Shown: positions 1-10,512 of the stretch, in pieces | Position numbering within the stretch: the first letter of the stretch is position 1 | How the letters are laid out: each line of letters opens with the position of its first letter | Made by a program: the position numbers and the translations under genes | Source: Roridomyces roridus | Lineage: Eukaryota > Basidiomycota > Agaricomycetes > Agaricales > Mycenaceae | Assembly (NCBI GenBank): GCA_029378245.1 | Contig: JARKIF010000003.1 | Location: 2,976,001-3,040,000, forward strand | DNA: 64,000 nucleotides | Direction: 5' to 3' | The notes under the pieces: model-generated | What the model was told of the DNA's origin: nothing | What the model saw: only the letters and a program-made list of their open reading frames with translations | The model's database searches: none

Positions 1-652
1 ATTCCTCGATAACTCGAGTTCTCGGAGGCGGCCGGGATGAAGAAGGGGAATCCAGACCCTCAGGCTGTCTGGAGCGTGCATTTTTCCCCGACAGACAAAA
101 TGGGTTACACGCAGCTCCGAACCAGGAGGGACCTCGACTCCGGGGACAGCAATCCACGATTTGGGCTTCGGCCAGGAGGGGCAATTGGCAGAGCTTGGCG
201 AGGCCTACTTGCGGGAAGTATACTCGTAAAGCGGATAGCCTGACCAAGCCTCTAAATTTATCCAGCCGCTCGAAGAATGCGAAAAGCAGAACGCAAGAAG
301 AGGCATCCGGTTTGAGATATTCCGGGTATGTGCGCACGGGGTCCAGACTCCAGAGGAGAGATGGTGCACTCCCGAACAAGAGGCGCGACTCCTTCGGATG
401 TCCAGAAATCCAAGCGCTGCAAGGCAAATTGGATGTACTCCGGAGCAGGTTGTGCGAGAGAGTTGGAATAGTCTTTGATGAAGTACGGGTGAAAGGAGAA
501 ATATTAATGGCTGAACACGAGAGGGCGGCATATGACCATGAAGTCCCGACAGGTCAAAAAGAGGTTTGGAAGGGATCCTCTTGGAAGACGATTGAAAATA
601 TCAAGCCAGAGCTCGTGCGGCACCTGAGCGGACACAATGGTGAAAGACAAGA
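1..652 (-). pseudogene. F-box protein gene, 5'-truncated and broken
   Basis: Reading leftwards from about 652, an exon starts after an AG acceptor and encodes an F-box-like helix (VPHELWLDIFNRLP, then NLFLTCRDF). F-box proteins link substrates to SCF ubiquitin ligases through Skp1. A TAA stop interrupts the frame at about 507. Homologous sequence resumes in another frame (LDFWTSEG, ECTISPLESGPRA), a pattern I associate with agaric F-box proteins. The start-codon exon is absent: opposite-strand sequence homologous to the 5' flank of the short conserved gene at 21.3 kb begins near 683. The left end runs off the window. The F-box call is fairly firm; pseudogene status depends on the frameshift being real. 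Confidence 0.55.
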
Positions 653-682
653 GCGATGTTTGTCTGTGCTTGCAATCGGTTG

Positions 683-1335
683 ACCAATCACTGACAAGCA
701 ACGCGTCTTGCCCTCCGCCATGAACGCGAGTCAATTCAGGGCTGCCCCGTGCCTGGCCCGTCCATGGACAACTTCCGGACATTTAACCCTGTACAAAGCC
801 TCAACTTTATGCCACAATCGTCCGGCCAGGATTCCCTGCACCAGGGCAGCGCCGACGCCGCCGAGTCGCCGCCGACCCCAATTCGCCCGAGCTTTTCAAG
901 CAGAATATGCAGATCCTGCAGCAGAATGTATTGAGGTTGCAAGATATAGCGAAGAGGGCGTTGGACGGGATGTACGTCGTTTGAACTGTGGGTGCTGCTG
1001 CCACTAGAAAAAAAATCGGCCCGAGACAGACAAAATGCGTACCTTTCTGGATGCATGCTGACACAGACCAAAGGTGGGTATGCCAATACTTCTTCCATAG
1101 AGCCAGAGTGGCTGAAATCACCCCCAGCTGACCTTTCAGCACTGAAACGCTACAAATGGTCGCCGACGTCATGCGACAAAGCGGCGTTGGGGTCTCCCGC
1201 TCCTTCCTGTCGGCGATGGGAGCACACAGCCGCATCTGCCGACGGAACAGCAGATGATGGCGCAGGCGTCTCAGGCAGTGCAGGTATTACGAACAACTGA
1301 AGCGCGGGCAGGATAGTGCCGCTGGGGCCACAAGT
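683..1335 (+). pseudogene. Broken copy of short conserved basidiomycete protein
   Basis: This is a clear paralogue of the minus-strand gene at 20,671-21,287. Shared stretches include FNPVQSLNF, PQSSGQDSLHQG, QILQQNVLRLQDIAKRA and a second exon ending in QLKRGQDSAA. Here the ATG at 720 is followed by a frame change within about 15 codons. Further shifts occur near 850, where a GC-rich insertion follows the SLHQG codons, and near 1,160. The normal stop context (TPHK then stop) is lost. Homology extends about 35 bp upstream of the ATG and into the 3' flank to about 1,400, so a genomic segment was copied. The function of the family is unknown to me. Confidence 0.75.
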
Positions 1336-2085
1336 GCTTCTGGGTGCGCTGTTTCAGTTTTGTGTTGATGTTCTATGGCTACTCATTTCAAGATGATAGC
1401 TGTATTTTGTCCATCCCTTTTCTGTGTCTTTTCGTTCATGTGTTGGCTCCACGCTCAACACTCCAGATCACAGATAATCTTTTGCCTCTGGTCGTCTGCC
1501 GTTCCCGTTCTGGATTTGCTCTACCCTCGCATTTGCATGGCGCTTGTTCCCCACCGGATCACCATCGGACGATGGGCGTGCTCTAATATGTAGTATGGAG
1601 ATTGTTCTCGGGTAAAGTGAAGGATCGAACTTCGCGCGCCAAAGAACCTCGGTGAGTCGCAGGCGGGCCGTGAAGTCATCTCACCCATGTCACAGGCCCG
1701 CCCGTTCACACGCTGCGCCTCGTTGGCGTTCTCGATCGGGTCGCAGTTAGTCCCAAGCACTGAACCTCAGCAACATGGACGGTACCACATCCTCTCCCTC
1801 AACAAAGTCCCTCCGTCGCAGCCTCATCTCTCCCCTCCTTTCCGCCCCACTTGCACACACAATTCACACATTGACACGTTTGACATTACAAGGGAGTCAA
1901 CTGCCATCTGTCCGAGATAGCCTGTCAACGGAGAGTGGAAACGAAAGAAAACTTGACTACAGGGTCCTGACAGGTTTCCCCGGCAGCTCGGCAACGTGGT
2001 TGAAGACATTTGATCTTCCTTCTGGAAAGTCATCCGGTTGTAAGTGAGTACAAAGAATCCAATCTTAGCGCTTCTCTGGTCGCCA

Positions 2086-2092
2086 TATATAA
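2086..2092 (+). promoter_or_regulatory. TATA box of the P450 at 2,154
   Basis: TATATAA lies 62 bp upstream of the P450 ATG and is followed by a pyrimidine-rich leader. Spacing and context suit a fungal core promoter. This is inference from position. Confidence 0.45.
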
Positions 2093-2153
2093 CCTCTCCT
2101 AGTTTCCCGTGAATCCTCCCACCGTCCCTCTTACGCCACCCACATACTCCACA

Positions 2154-4344
2154 ATGGCACTGGAGGAGACCCAACCTATCATCTACGGCGTCGCAGCTCT
2201 CGTTGCATTCCTCGCCCTCCGCAGGACACTCTCCAGCCTCAAGGTGCGCTCGTTGGTCGCATCGATTACGCGTCCCTGAGTTTCTAACGCTGTAAGCTCA
2301 GAACGAAGGCAGCGTGCCTACCGTCGGTTCTTCCGGTCTTTTGGGATCGTACCGCGACGGGTGGAAGTTCCTGCACCATGCTGCCGAGCGGATACAACGC
2401 GGGTACGACATGTACGGCATCGATCGCGGCGTCTTTCGCATCGCACGTCCCTGGCATTGGGAACACATCGTGTGCTCGCCCAAGTTGATTGCTGAGGTGG
2501 GACATGCGCCGAATGATGTGCTTTCTTTCGAGGAAGGGGTCGAGCAGGTGTGTGCAGTTTTCTACTTATGTTATGTATGCATGCTGACTCAAACTGCGTG
2601 ATAGAGGGTTCAAGGTCAGTCGATCAACAAACTACGGGAGAAGACGTTTACCGATGGCTTGCAGGCAAAATCACAATGGGACGCGAAGTCATGGAGAATC
2701 CCTACCATCTGAACATCGTCCGAACGACCCTTACCAGGAATTTGCATCGCTGTTTCCCTGATGTCAGGGATGAGATCGTCTGCGCCTTTGACGATGTCCT
2801 TGATTTGGATAAATCCGGTAAGCAGCCCTCCAATGTCTGGCGATCTCCAACTCATGAGCTAGATTGGAAAAACGTGATGGTGCTGCCTGCTATGATGAGC
2901 ATCGTCGCGCGGGTGAGCAATCGCCTGTTTGTTGGACTGCCACTCTGTGGGTACAAGTCTCTCTATTTCCTAACAATACATTGAAAATGATGCAGGTCGA
3001 GAGAAGGCGCATCTGGATAATAGCATCCAATTTACGATCGATGTTATGCGCAGTGCGGATCGGATTAATATGTTTCCGGCGTTCTTGCGCCCGTGAGTAC
3101 TAGTCTTTCCCCCGCTCGCACAAAAGACACACAAGATAGGCGCAGGATCGTTGGCCCCTTTATCACCAACAGAGTGAATAGCTACAACACGGCGATGCGA
3201 TACCTCGGCCCGATTGTTGAGGAGCGGATCAAGAAGGATGGCGAGTTGGCTAATGATTACCCTGGGAGACCGGTAGGTGCCCGTCTTTCAGAGGCTCAGG
3301 GCGGGAAGCTGATTATACCACAGAATGACGCCATCTCGTGGTTGTTGGATATTGCGGAGCCACAGGAGCGGACGGTGCATGGGATTGTTATGAGGATTTG
3401 AGTATCAACATGGTATGTCTGTCGAGTTCATTTTAACAGGCGCCGAGGTATTTATACTATCACTAGGCGGCGATCCACACATCCTCCATCGTTCGTGCCC
3501 ATCCTTGAGCTTCCCTCTGAAGTGAAAAATTTCCCGCTCATTGCGACGTACAGACCGTCAGTCACGCGCTGTTCGACCTCGCCTGTTACCCAGAATACAT
3601 GCAGCCCCTGCGCGAAGAGGTTGAGGCGGTCGTCAAGGCCGAAGGATGGAGCAAGGCTGCGCTAAACAACATGGTTAAACTTGACAGTTTCATGCGGGAG
3701 TCGCAGAGGATGCGCCCGTTGAGTATCAGTGCGTGTGGCTTCTTTCTGTGTATCTGTCGAGCGTTGAACGAAAGGATTGTAGCTTCAATGGCTCGCAGGG
3801 TGATCGCGAAAGAGGGATTCCGGTTCTCCGACGGGACCTTCCTACCTTATAGGTCGTATCTGTGCGTCGCATCGCGCTCAACGCACCTCGATCCATGTGT
3901 GTACTCTCCTCATCTTAATGCAAATGTTTCTAATTTTACCATCGAGCAAACTACGAAAACCCGACGACGTTTGATGGATTCCGATTTGCTCGTGAGCGGG
4001 AACAACATAAACAGCAGAGCGTCGAGTCTCCCGACATTGTGAACACCGACATCTTCAAACGCCACATGGTCTCTACCGCCATCGACCACCTTCCGTTTGG
4101 AAATGGGAAACATGCCTGTCCTGTGGGCTCTTCCCTCTGTTTCTGTACTGATCTTGGAACTAATACCGCTGTGACTCAGGGCCGGTTCTTTGCCGTGACA
4201 GAGCTCAAAGCAATGGTCGCGCATCTTGTGCTGAATTATGATATCAAGCCCGAGGTAGACGGTGTGAGGCCTGCCGATCGGACTTGGGGGACGACGCAGA
4301 GTCCTAACCCGACTGCGAGAGTTTGTATTAGGAAGAGGCAGTAG
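2154..4344 (+). CDS. Cytochrome P450, frameshifted copy
   Basis: Membrane-anchored haem monooxygenase. It has an N-terminal hydrophobic anchor (PIIYGVAALVAFLALRR), a K-helix ExxR (ESQR in SFMRESQRMRP), and the haem loop FGNGKHACP/GRFFAV with the cysteine ligand, split by an intron beginning GTGGGC. About ten small exons align one-to-one with the P450 at 21,521-23,732. The I-helix exon reads MRI then TGA at 3,399-3,401: it is one base shorter than the paralogue, which reads LVLRILITNM. The following small exon, AAIHTSS, is conserved. The gene is therefore disrupted before the haem loop unless the base is an assembly error. Substrate unknown. Neighbours are a pseudogene copy of the short conserved protein and an acyl-CoA ligase relic. 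Confidence 0.85.
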
Positions 4345-5409
4345 GTTTTCAGGACCTCTGTTTGACTTGACTATGTATTGTGGACTTTGACTCTGCCCGT
4401 GTACATACAATGTCCGGCGCATGGTTTTACCGTAAGGCTCCTCGGCATGGGTCCCCGTGGGAGTGCGTGGCCGATATGGAAAGGCAAGTCAACTCGAAGA
4501 GGGAAATCGGTACACATGGAAGATGAGTCTAGTTTGATGATTTCATCCGGCGAGTCAAGGCTGCGATTAGTTTGAAAATTGCCTTGAAGGGCAAACTTTG
4601 GCTTTGGGTCTGTGCGGCCGCAGCCCTGAGCCGGACGCCCTATACCGCTTGCAGAATCGAGATAGGGGGATTAAGTACAAGTTCATTCTGTGTCCAATAA
4701 TGTCGAGTTCCCGGTGCCCTGTCATTCGTCCAGGACATCCGGAAGATTTTCTCTTGAAAGCCGTAGCTTTTTCTTGTTGGATGGCCCGCAGATGTTTGGC
4801 AGATATAGACCCAATGCCATCATTGATCAATCATTGATTCGAATCAATTCTCGAAGTGACTCTTCCTCTTCTTCATCGGTCAATTGGGTAGTCTCCTTGC
4901 CGACAGGGTGAGCGCGCACTGTGCCGTTAGCCTGGAGCACTTCTGTGAACAGGAATTCCTACTCCGTAAGCGGCCACATATGTAAATCCCGTGCCGCCAA
5001 TCTGCTGCCCTCTTTTTTTTCCGTTCAGGGACTTGTCAGGGACACCCAATCAGCCGCGCAGGACCCGTAGGCAATCAGGAGGCCCTCCACCCCGTATCCT
5101 CTGCATCTCGGCCACTCTCCAATCCTCCTCTCCCTTATCTGACCTCGGAAATATGAGGCACCCAGATCGCCTCCTCGGACAAGTCACGGCGACCTCTCCA
5201 GCGGCCCCATTGACAAAAAAGACTTAATGGCCGCGCTAATCTCAGCGCGTAGCACGCTTCTGAACTTCGTGTCCGAAAAAGCCTTCCGAGCACTGGTAGA
5301 GTGAAAGCCGGAGGACTTCATAAAATGACTCCTTGACACCTCCCTACCCCCAGCGCTCGCTCAATCCCTCTCGTTCTTCTGTCTTTTCCCCTCTTGCGGT
5401 CTCTCCTCC
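4345..5409. other. Intergenic region with adjacent palindromes
   Basis: No convincing gene is seen. Two adjacent perfect palindromes occur: ATTGATCAAT at 4,822-4,831 and ATTGATTCGAATCAAT at 4,833-4,848. The last 90 bp are pyrimidine-rich with an AT-rich TATA-like stretch near 5,320 and look like the promoter and leader of the downstream ligase. Confidence 0.4.
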
Positions 5410-7859
5410 ATGACACGAAACTTCAATGTCGCTCCCATTCACACTCCACATGGATACTCCTCGGTGCCGGTCCCCGATAATCTGACCGTCCCACAATTTC
5501 TGCTCGACGACTACGAACATCCGCTGGGTAAACTCCGTAGAGGCGCACAAGACGATTGGTTTATCGACGACACCACCGGACGCAAGGTGTCGTTTGGTGA
5601 GGTTCGTCAGCGGGTCTTGTCTCGATTCCTTACCAATGAATTCCGCGCACAGTTGAAGACACGTTCGAGTTATTTGGCACGAGGTCTCGCAAATTATGGC
5701 ATGAGTGAGTTTTTTCCCCCCCTTTTGAGCACTTGAAGTTGATGTGCATTCCAGAGAGCGACGATGTAGGTGCGTCAATTGGCGGGCTCGGATTGTAGCA
5801 TCCTCATGTTTTTTAGTTCTATTCCTTAGTGCAAATCACCCTGGTACATGAGCACTGCACACAATCTCCTCCAGTTCAACTGACTATTATGCAGATTTTC
5901 CCGTGGCTATCTGGGCAATTCACCGCCTCGGCGCCGTCGTAGCGTTCGTTACGCACGTCTCTCTCTCATCCAGCAACTTACAATCCCTCTGCAGGCTCGC
6001 AAACCCAAAATCCAGCCCCGAAGCCCTCATCAACCTCCTCCGGGTATGCAGAGTTTCCAGGATCGTCACCCAGAGACGGTATCTCGGGGACCTCATACGA
6101 CCCGCGGCCGCTGCAGTCGGAATTTCGCCAGAATTCATCATTCTCATCGGTGAAGGCTCAGGGCATGCTATGGATGCACGACGATTTCGGAGTTGGTGTT
6201 TGAAGGCTCGAAACAGTCGGTCCAACCGGATTTCACGCTGGCGCCGGGCGAGGCAAAGACCAAAGTCGCGTTTTTACTCTTTTCTTCTTATTCTTCTTCG
6301 AAGCCCAAGGTATGGTTATCTTTCTGCTTCAACCGACCGACCACTCACGGTGTTTCAGGCCAAGGCAATCTCGCATTACTCTGTTATAGCGGATATAGTA
6401 AAATTCGCGGCATTGCAACGGGATGGTCCTGTGCGGAGGGCGATGATGCCCGGAGATGTCATTACCGGATGTGAGTATTTTCTACTTGGGGCCCGGACCC
6501 AGCTTATCTGCGACGCCCAGTGTTTCCGTTTCACCACGTCCATGGACTCATGACCAATGCACGTTCTTTTTTTTGTCGTGCCGCACTGCTCTCACCTATT
6601 TTCCTTAGCTGTTTGGAGCATGTTTCCTCGGTGTATGTTCATTTCCTTGTTGTGATTCTGAATGCTGAGTCTTACCAAGCTCGTCGTTGATATAATACCA
6701 AAATTCAGCCGCCACAAGCTTTTGGCGAGCATCCACGATTATCATATCTCCCATTTGCTGTACGTGAACCTCTCACATGTCTCTTTTACGGCGTCTTGAC
6801 TTTGATGGACCCAGGTTACTTCCGTCACTTGTACCACTCATTTGCGAGGTATGTCCCACCGGCAACTACTACCAAAACAAACTAATAATGGACTCCAGGA
6901 ACCCTCTGCCACGTCGCGGGATTTCACCCACGTCAAGACTCTCTCAACGGGCCCAGATCCTCTGCCTGCCTCACAGGCACACGCCGCGGCCAAGCTCTTT
7001 CCGAATGGTCTCATCTCGCAGAGTGTCACTGGGTACAGATAACATAATTGGATCGTCCTCAGCTGACACTTTTGACGGACAGGTGGCTCAGCACGGGCAA
7101 CGATGTGAGATTCTTGAGCGGGGGCAAGTTGTTTGTCGTGGATGGCTCCAAGGAGACGATCGCAGTTGGTCCCTTTCACGTCTCGCCCGAGGAAATTGAA
7201 GGTAGGTAGTCTATCATGATTCGCGTCTTTTCATTTCATTCCGGAAAAAATAGTCCATCTCAAGACACATCGTTATGTCGCCGATGCATGTGTGATACCC
7301 CGAGTCGACGAGTTGAGTATATATCCTCGCTGCATGGGCAGATCCTTAGCTCACAACTATCCAGCGTTGCGGGGGAAATACCTCTCGCCTTCATCGTCCC
7401 AACAGTCAAAGCCAACCTCATCGCTTCGGCGACGGGGAAGGGGGAAGGGGTGTCTGCGATCGCCCGTACGATACAAGATGTGAGTATCCCGTGCTGGCTT
7501 ACGTCCAAGTTGTCCGAATTGTCTCTTCCATCGCCCGCGGCGTTGAAAAGTTGCCGAGAGAGCTTCAATATATCGAGAGCTGACCGACGGGAACGCACAC
7601 AGCACGTTGCATCCCACAGAACACCGGAGCAGTGGCTTACAGGCGGGATTTGTTTCGTCGATTCGATCCCAAGAGTGCGTTGCGTTGGTACTTTTTCTTC
7701 TTCTCCGGTGAAATTGAAATTTGTATTCAGAGCCCGAGCGGGAAGATCCTGCGCCGAGTATTGCGCGATGGGCTGAACAGAAGCCTGAACCGTGGGTTGG
7801 ATTTCGAGATTTTGGGTGGCCCGGAAACGAGTAGTTGGGCACGAGAGTTTACAAAATAG
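5410..7859 (+). CDS. Degenerate acyl-CoA ligase-like protein (4-coumarate:CoA-ligase fold)
   Basis: ANL-superfamily adenylate-forming enzymes activate carboxylic acids with ATP and then CoA. The frame starts at an ATG after a pyrimidine-rich leader. Recognisable segments in order are the N-terminal lid (VPDNLTVPQFLLDDY), FPVAIWAIHRLGAVVA, the A3 region (KVAFLLFSSYSSSKPK), LISQSVTG, WLSTGNDV, VDGSKETIAVGPFHVSPEEIE and the C-terminal SPSGKILRRVLRD with its catalytic lysine. The phosphate-binding loop, normally SSGTTGKPK, is SSYSSSKPK. The TGD aspartate is N, and the hinge RxKE/VRGFQ region is replaced. The roughly 80 residues usual between the A5 motif and TGD are missing: only a 50-bp intron separates them. 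The family call is secure; catalysis looks lost. Confidence 0.75.
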
Positions 7860-8368
7860 AGTTATGGTACAAATATGTAAAAGACCGAAAAAATGTGAAT
7901 ACACACCAAATTACCAACCCACGACGGGCGCATTTACCGGAGACACCGTTATCTCTCACTCGAGTGCCAAATTTACTTTGCCCTGTGGCGTACCGAACAA
8001 ATCTAGTTGTTGAACTTGCGATCTAAACCCAGCGCATCGACGTCGTACCCCGGCTCGTCGACACCATCCCACTGCCGAAGTTCCGGCAACGTTAACCACC
8101 TGCGACTTCTTCTCGCCATCCCCGGTCACGCCCTTCATCGTCCCAGTTCCAGCGCCGGTGTCTGACGGCACGGTGGGGTTGGTGAGGAGCCGATTCTATC
8201 AGCTCCGACGCTTTGCGGCTTCAGTTCGAACTGCCTATGTAAGTATGTACATCAAATGTACATACCGCAATCCTGTTGCCGAAATGACGGCATGACGGCA
8301 CAGGGTGTTTGTCTGCCTGGTGATTGATCATCATCAACTGTCTCTTTCTTCCACCCATCAATGCCATC
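7860..8368. other. Intergenic region
   Basis: This holds the 3' flank of the ligase-like gene and the 5' flank of the F-box relic. I see no coding potential. Confidence 0.3.
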
Positions 8369-10378
8369 ATGGCCGACTCAGCGGTCATCCTGAACAACTT
8401 CCGCGCCGCGTTCCAGATTCTCCACCGCAACGTCCAGCGCGCTGTCGCTTCCCATGAAGGGGACGACTCTGTCCTCGATGTCCAGCGGGATGAGGTCATT
8501 CAATTTTTTCGAGCGGCAGAAGTGGTGCGGCATACATTATTTTCATCGGACTGTCTCATTCAATCGCCAATGTAGCAAAATGAAGTCTTTCCACCGGAGG
8601 AGAATGCTTCTTTGCAGCGGAGCGTCGAACGGATGATTCAGTGTCTGTGCCAAGACGTCGTCGACTCCGAGGAGCGGACATGCACAGAAATGCACCGCAC
8701 TTGGGGGATACGCGAGATTGTGCAGGAGATCATCTCGCATTTTGATAGCATGGACTTGCCTGCTCGGGCCCAACTCGCTTGTCTGGCACGAACGTCGAGG
8801 ATCTTCCACGAGCAGGTGCTCGACGCTTTGTGGAAACACATGAGGACGATGGTGAACCTCATCAAGTGTATGCCAAGTGACCTCTGGGAGGCGCGGACTA
8901 TCCAAGGCCAGTTTATCATGGTGAGCGTCATCTAGACGTTGCGCTTACCCCCTAATATTGAACGTTTTTCGAGACTCTGCGCCGTCCTATTGTATCGACA
9001 GACTGGGACAGAGTGTTGCACTACTCCCACCGCGTCAAATCCTTCTTTGTTCGACTCGGACCTGGAGAGAACCTGTCGCAGGTCTACCAGTTGCTCCTAT
9101 ATTCCACCATCCCAGGCCAATATCTGCTACCAAACCTGGTGTCGGCTGCTTTAACGACCAAATGGCGCCCGCCCATCTGAGCCTCTTCATTACTCCGCGG
9201 CTGCGCGACCTCCGACTCAGCACATTCCACGCATCCCTCTTCCCCTCTCTCACGCAGCTCCCAGACCTGCAGAGTGTCTCTGTTCCGCGGCAGTCCTTGA
9301 TACCTGAGGCACAGCAACAAATTTCCGCTCTCATCCGCGGGCTGAGAAATTTGCAGTCTCTCCAAGTCGATACTCCCTTCGCCGACCTGGCTGTACTCGT
9401 GCACCTAGGAAAGCTCCGGAGTCTCACCACGCTCCAGATCTCACCTATGCCGGCCGGGCCCTACTCGGCCATGTACGACCAGGACCTGTTTTCCAATCTC
9501 TTGTCCGTTGACCTGCATTTTACGGAATCAGACCAGTTGCCCGGGTTCATTCGTACGTGAATGAATCCCCCTCTATCGTCGTTCGTAGTTACGATGGCGA
9601 CAACACCCTCGGAACAGGTCTTACGCGCTGTGTTCGAAGCCCTGTCGGAGCGCGTCGACCCGAAATCGCTCTGCACACTGAGCGTCAAGCACATGCACCG
9701 TGTGAGGGAGCGAAGGGACGCACTGACAGGCGACATCTTCAAGTCCCTGGTATCCTTTGTCAACCTCAACATCGTATGCATCCTGACGAGCGACGGTTAT
9801 AAATTGGACGATGTGCTCATGGGCGAGCTCGCACGCGCCTGGCCCCACCTCATGGATCTCAAATTGCAAACAACGTGGAACGACCATCGCCAAGCCTCGT
9901 TGATCACGCTCCTCAGCTTACGGACGCTCGCCTCGCATTGTCCACAGCTACGCTTTCTTGAGCTGACTTTCGACGCCACCTCCACCCCCACGGTACAACC
10001 GCAGCTCGGACCTAGTAACGAGCGCATGCTTCACTTTGACTTGTTTTCACTCAATGCGGCGCATTCGCCCATCTCCTCCGCCATCGATGTCGCGCGATAT
10101 CTGTCGGCTTTGTTTCCTCGCCTGGCGGGCGTGCGTGGTGCATATGATCATTATGCGGAGGAGGAGGTGGAGACGGAGGAGGAGAGGGCTGAAGTGAAGT
10201 GGAGTGCGCTTTGGAGGGAGGTGCAGGCGTTGTTGCCTGTGTTAAATGACATACGGGGGGAGGAGTATGAGTGGGGGAGGCAGTCGATCCACCTGTGCGT
10301 TCTTCCCTCCCTCTCTCTTCGGGCCTGTGAATCTGATATATGGACAGGTGCGAGTATATGACGTTTGAGTCTGATTAA
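8369..10378 (+). pseudogene. F-box/LRR-like protein, broken paralogue
   Basis: This is a paralogue of the intact minus-strand gene at 38,046-40,087. Exon 1 starts MADSAVILNNFRAAFQILHR. Exon 2 carries the F-box-like helix (IREIVQEIISHFDSMDLPAR, LARTSRIFHEQVLDALW). A long exon follows with leucine-rich segments (LFITPRLRDLRLSTFHASL, LPDLQSVSVPRQ). Two lesions are visible. Near 9,150 the copy is 13 bases shorter than the paralogue and shifts frame. At 9,558-9,560 a TGA replaces the tryptophan codon TGG. Downstream the frame is open to the last small exon (CEYMTFESD, stop at 10,376). The family would act as a substrate receptor of an SCF ubiquitin ligase; this copy should be inactive. Confidence 0.75.
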
Positions 10379-10512
10379 AAGTCCTCTATTCATTCACTTC
10401 CAAGTACACACCGGGATCTTCTTTAACATGATTTCGCCTTACTTTGACGACAGAGGTCTCATCGCTTCAAGTCTAAGTACTGGGCACTCTTCCCAAAGCT
10501 CCCTTCCACTGT

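Noticed and set aside
683..4344. A single inverted duplication covering both the short conserved gene and the P450
   Set aside because: At 0.7-4.3 kb the short gene precedes the P450 on the same strand. At 20.7-23.7 kb, read on the minus strand, the P450 comes first. Simple inversion cannot give both orders, so separate duplication events are needed.
7260..7904. 214-codon minus-strand ORF
   Set aside because: Shadow of the ligase-like gene, whose plus-strand frame has recognisable ANL motifs.
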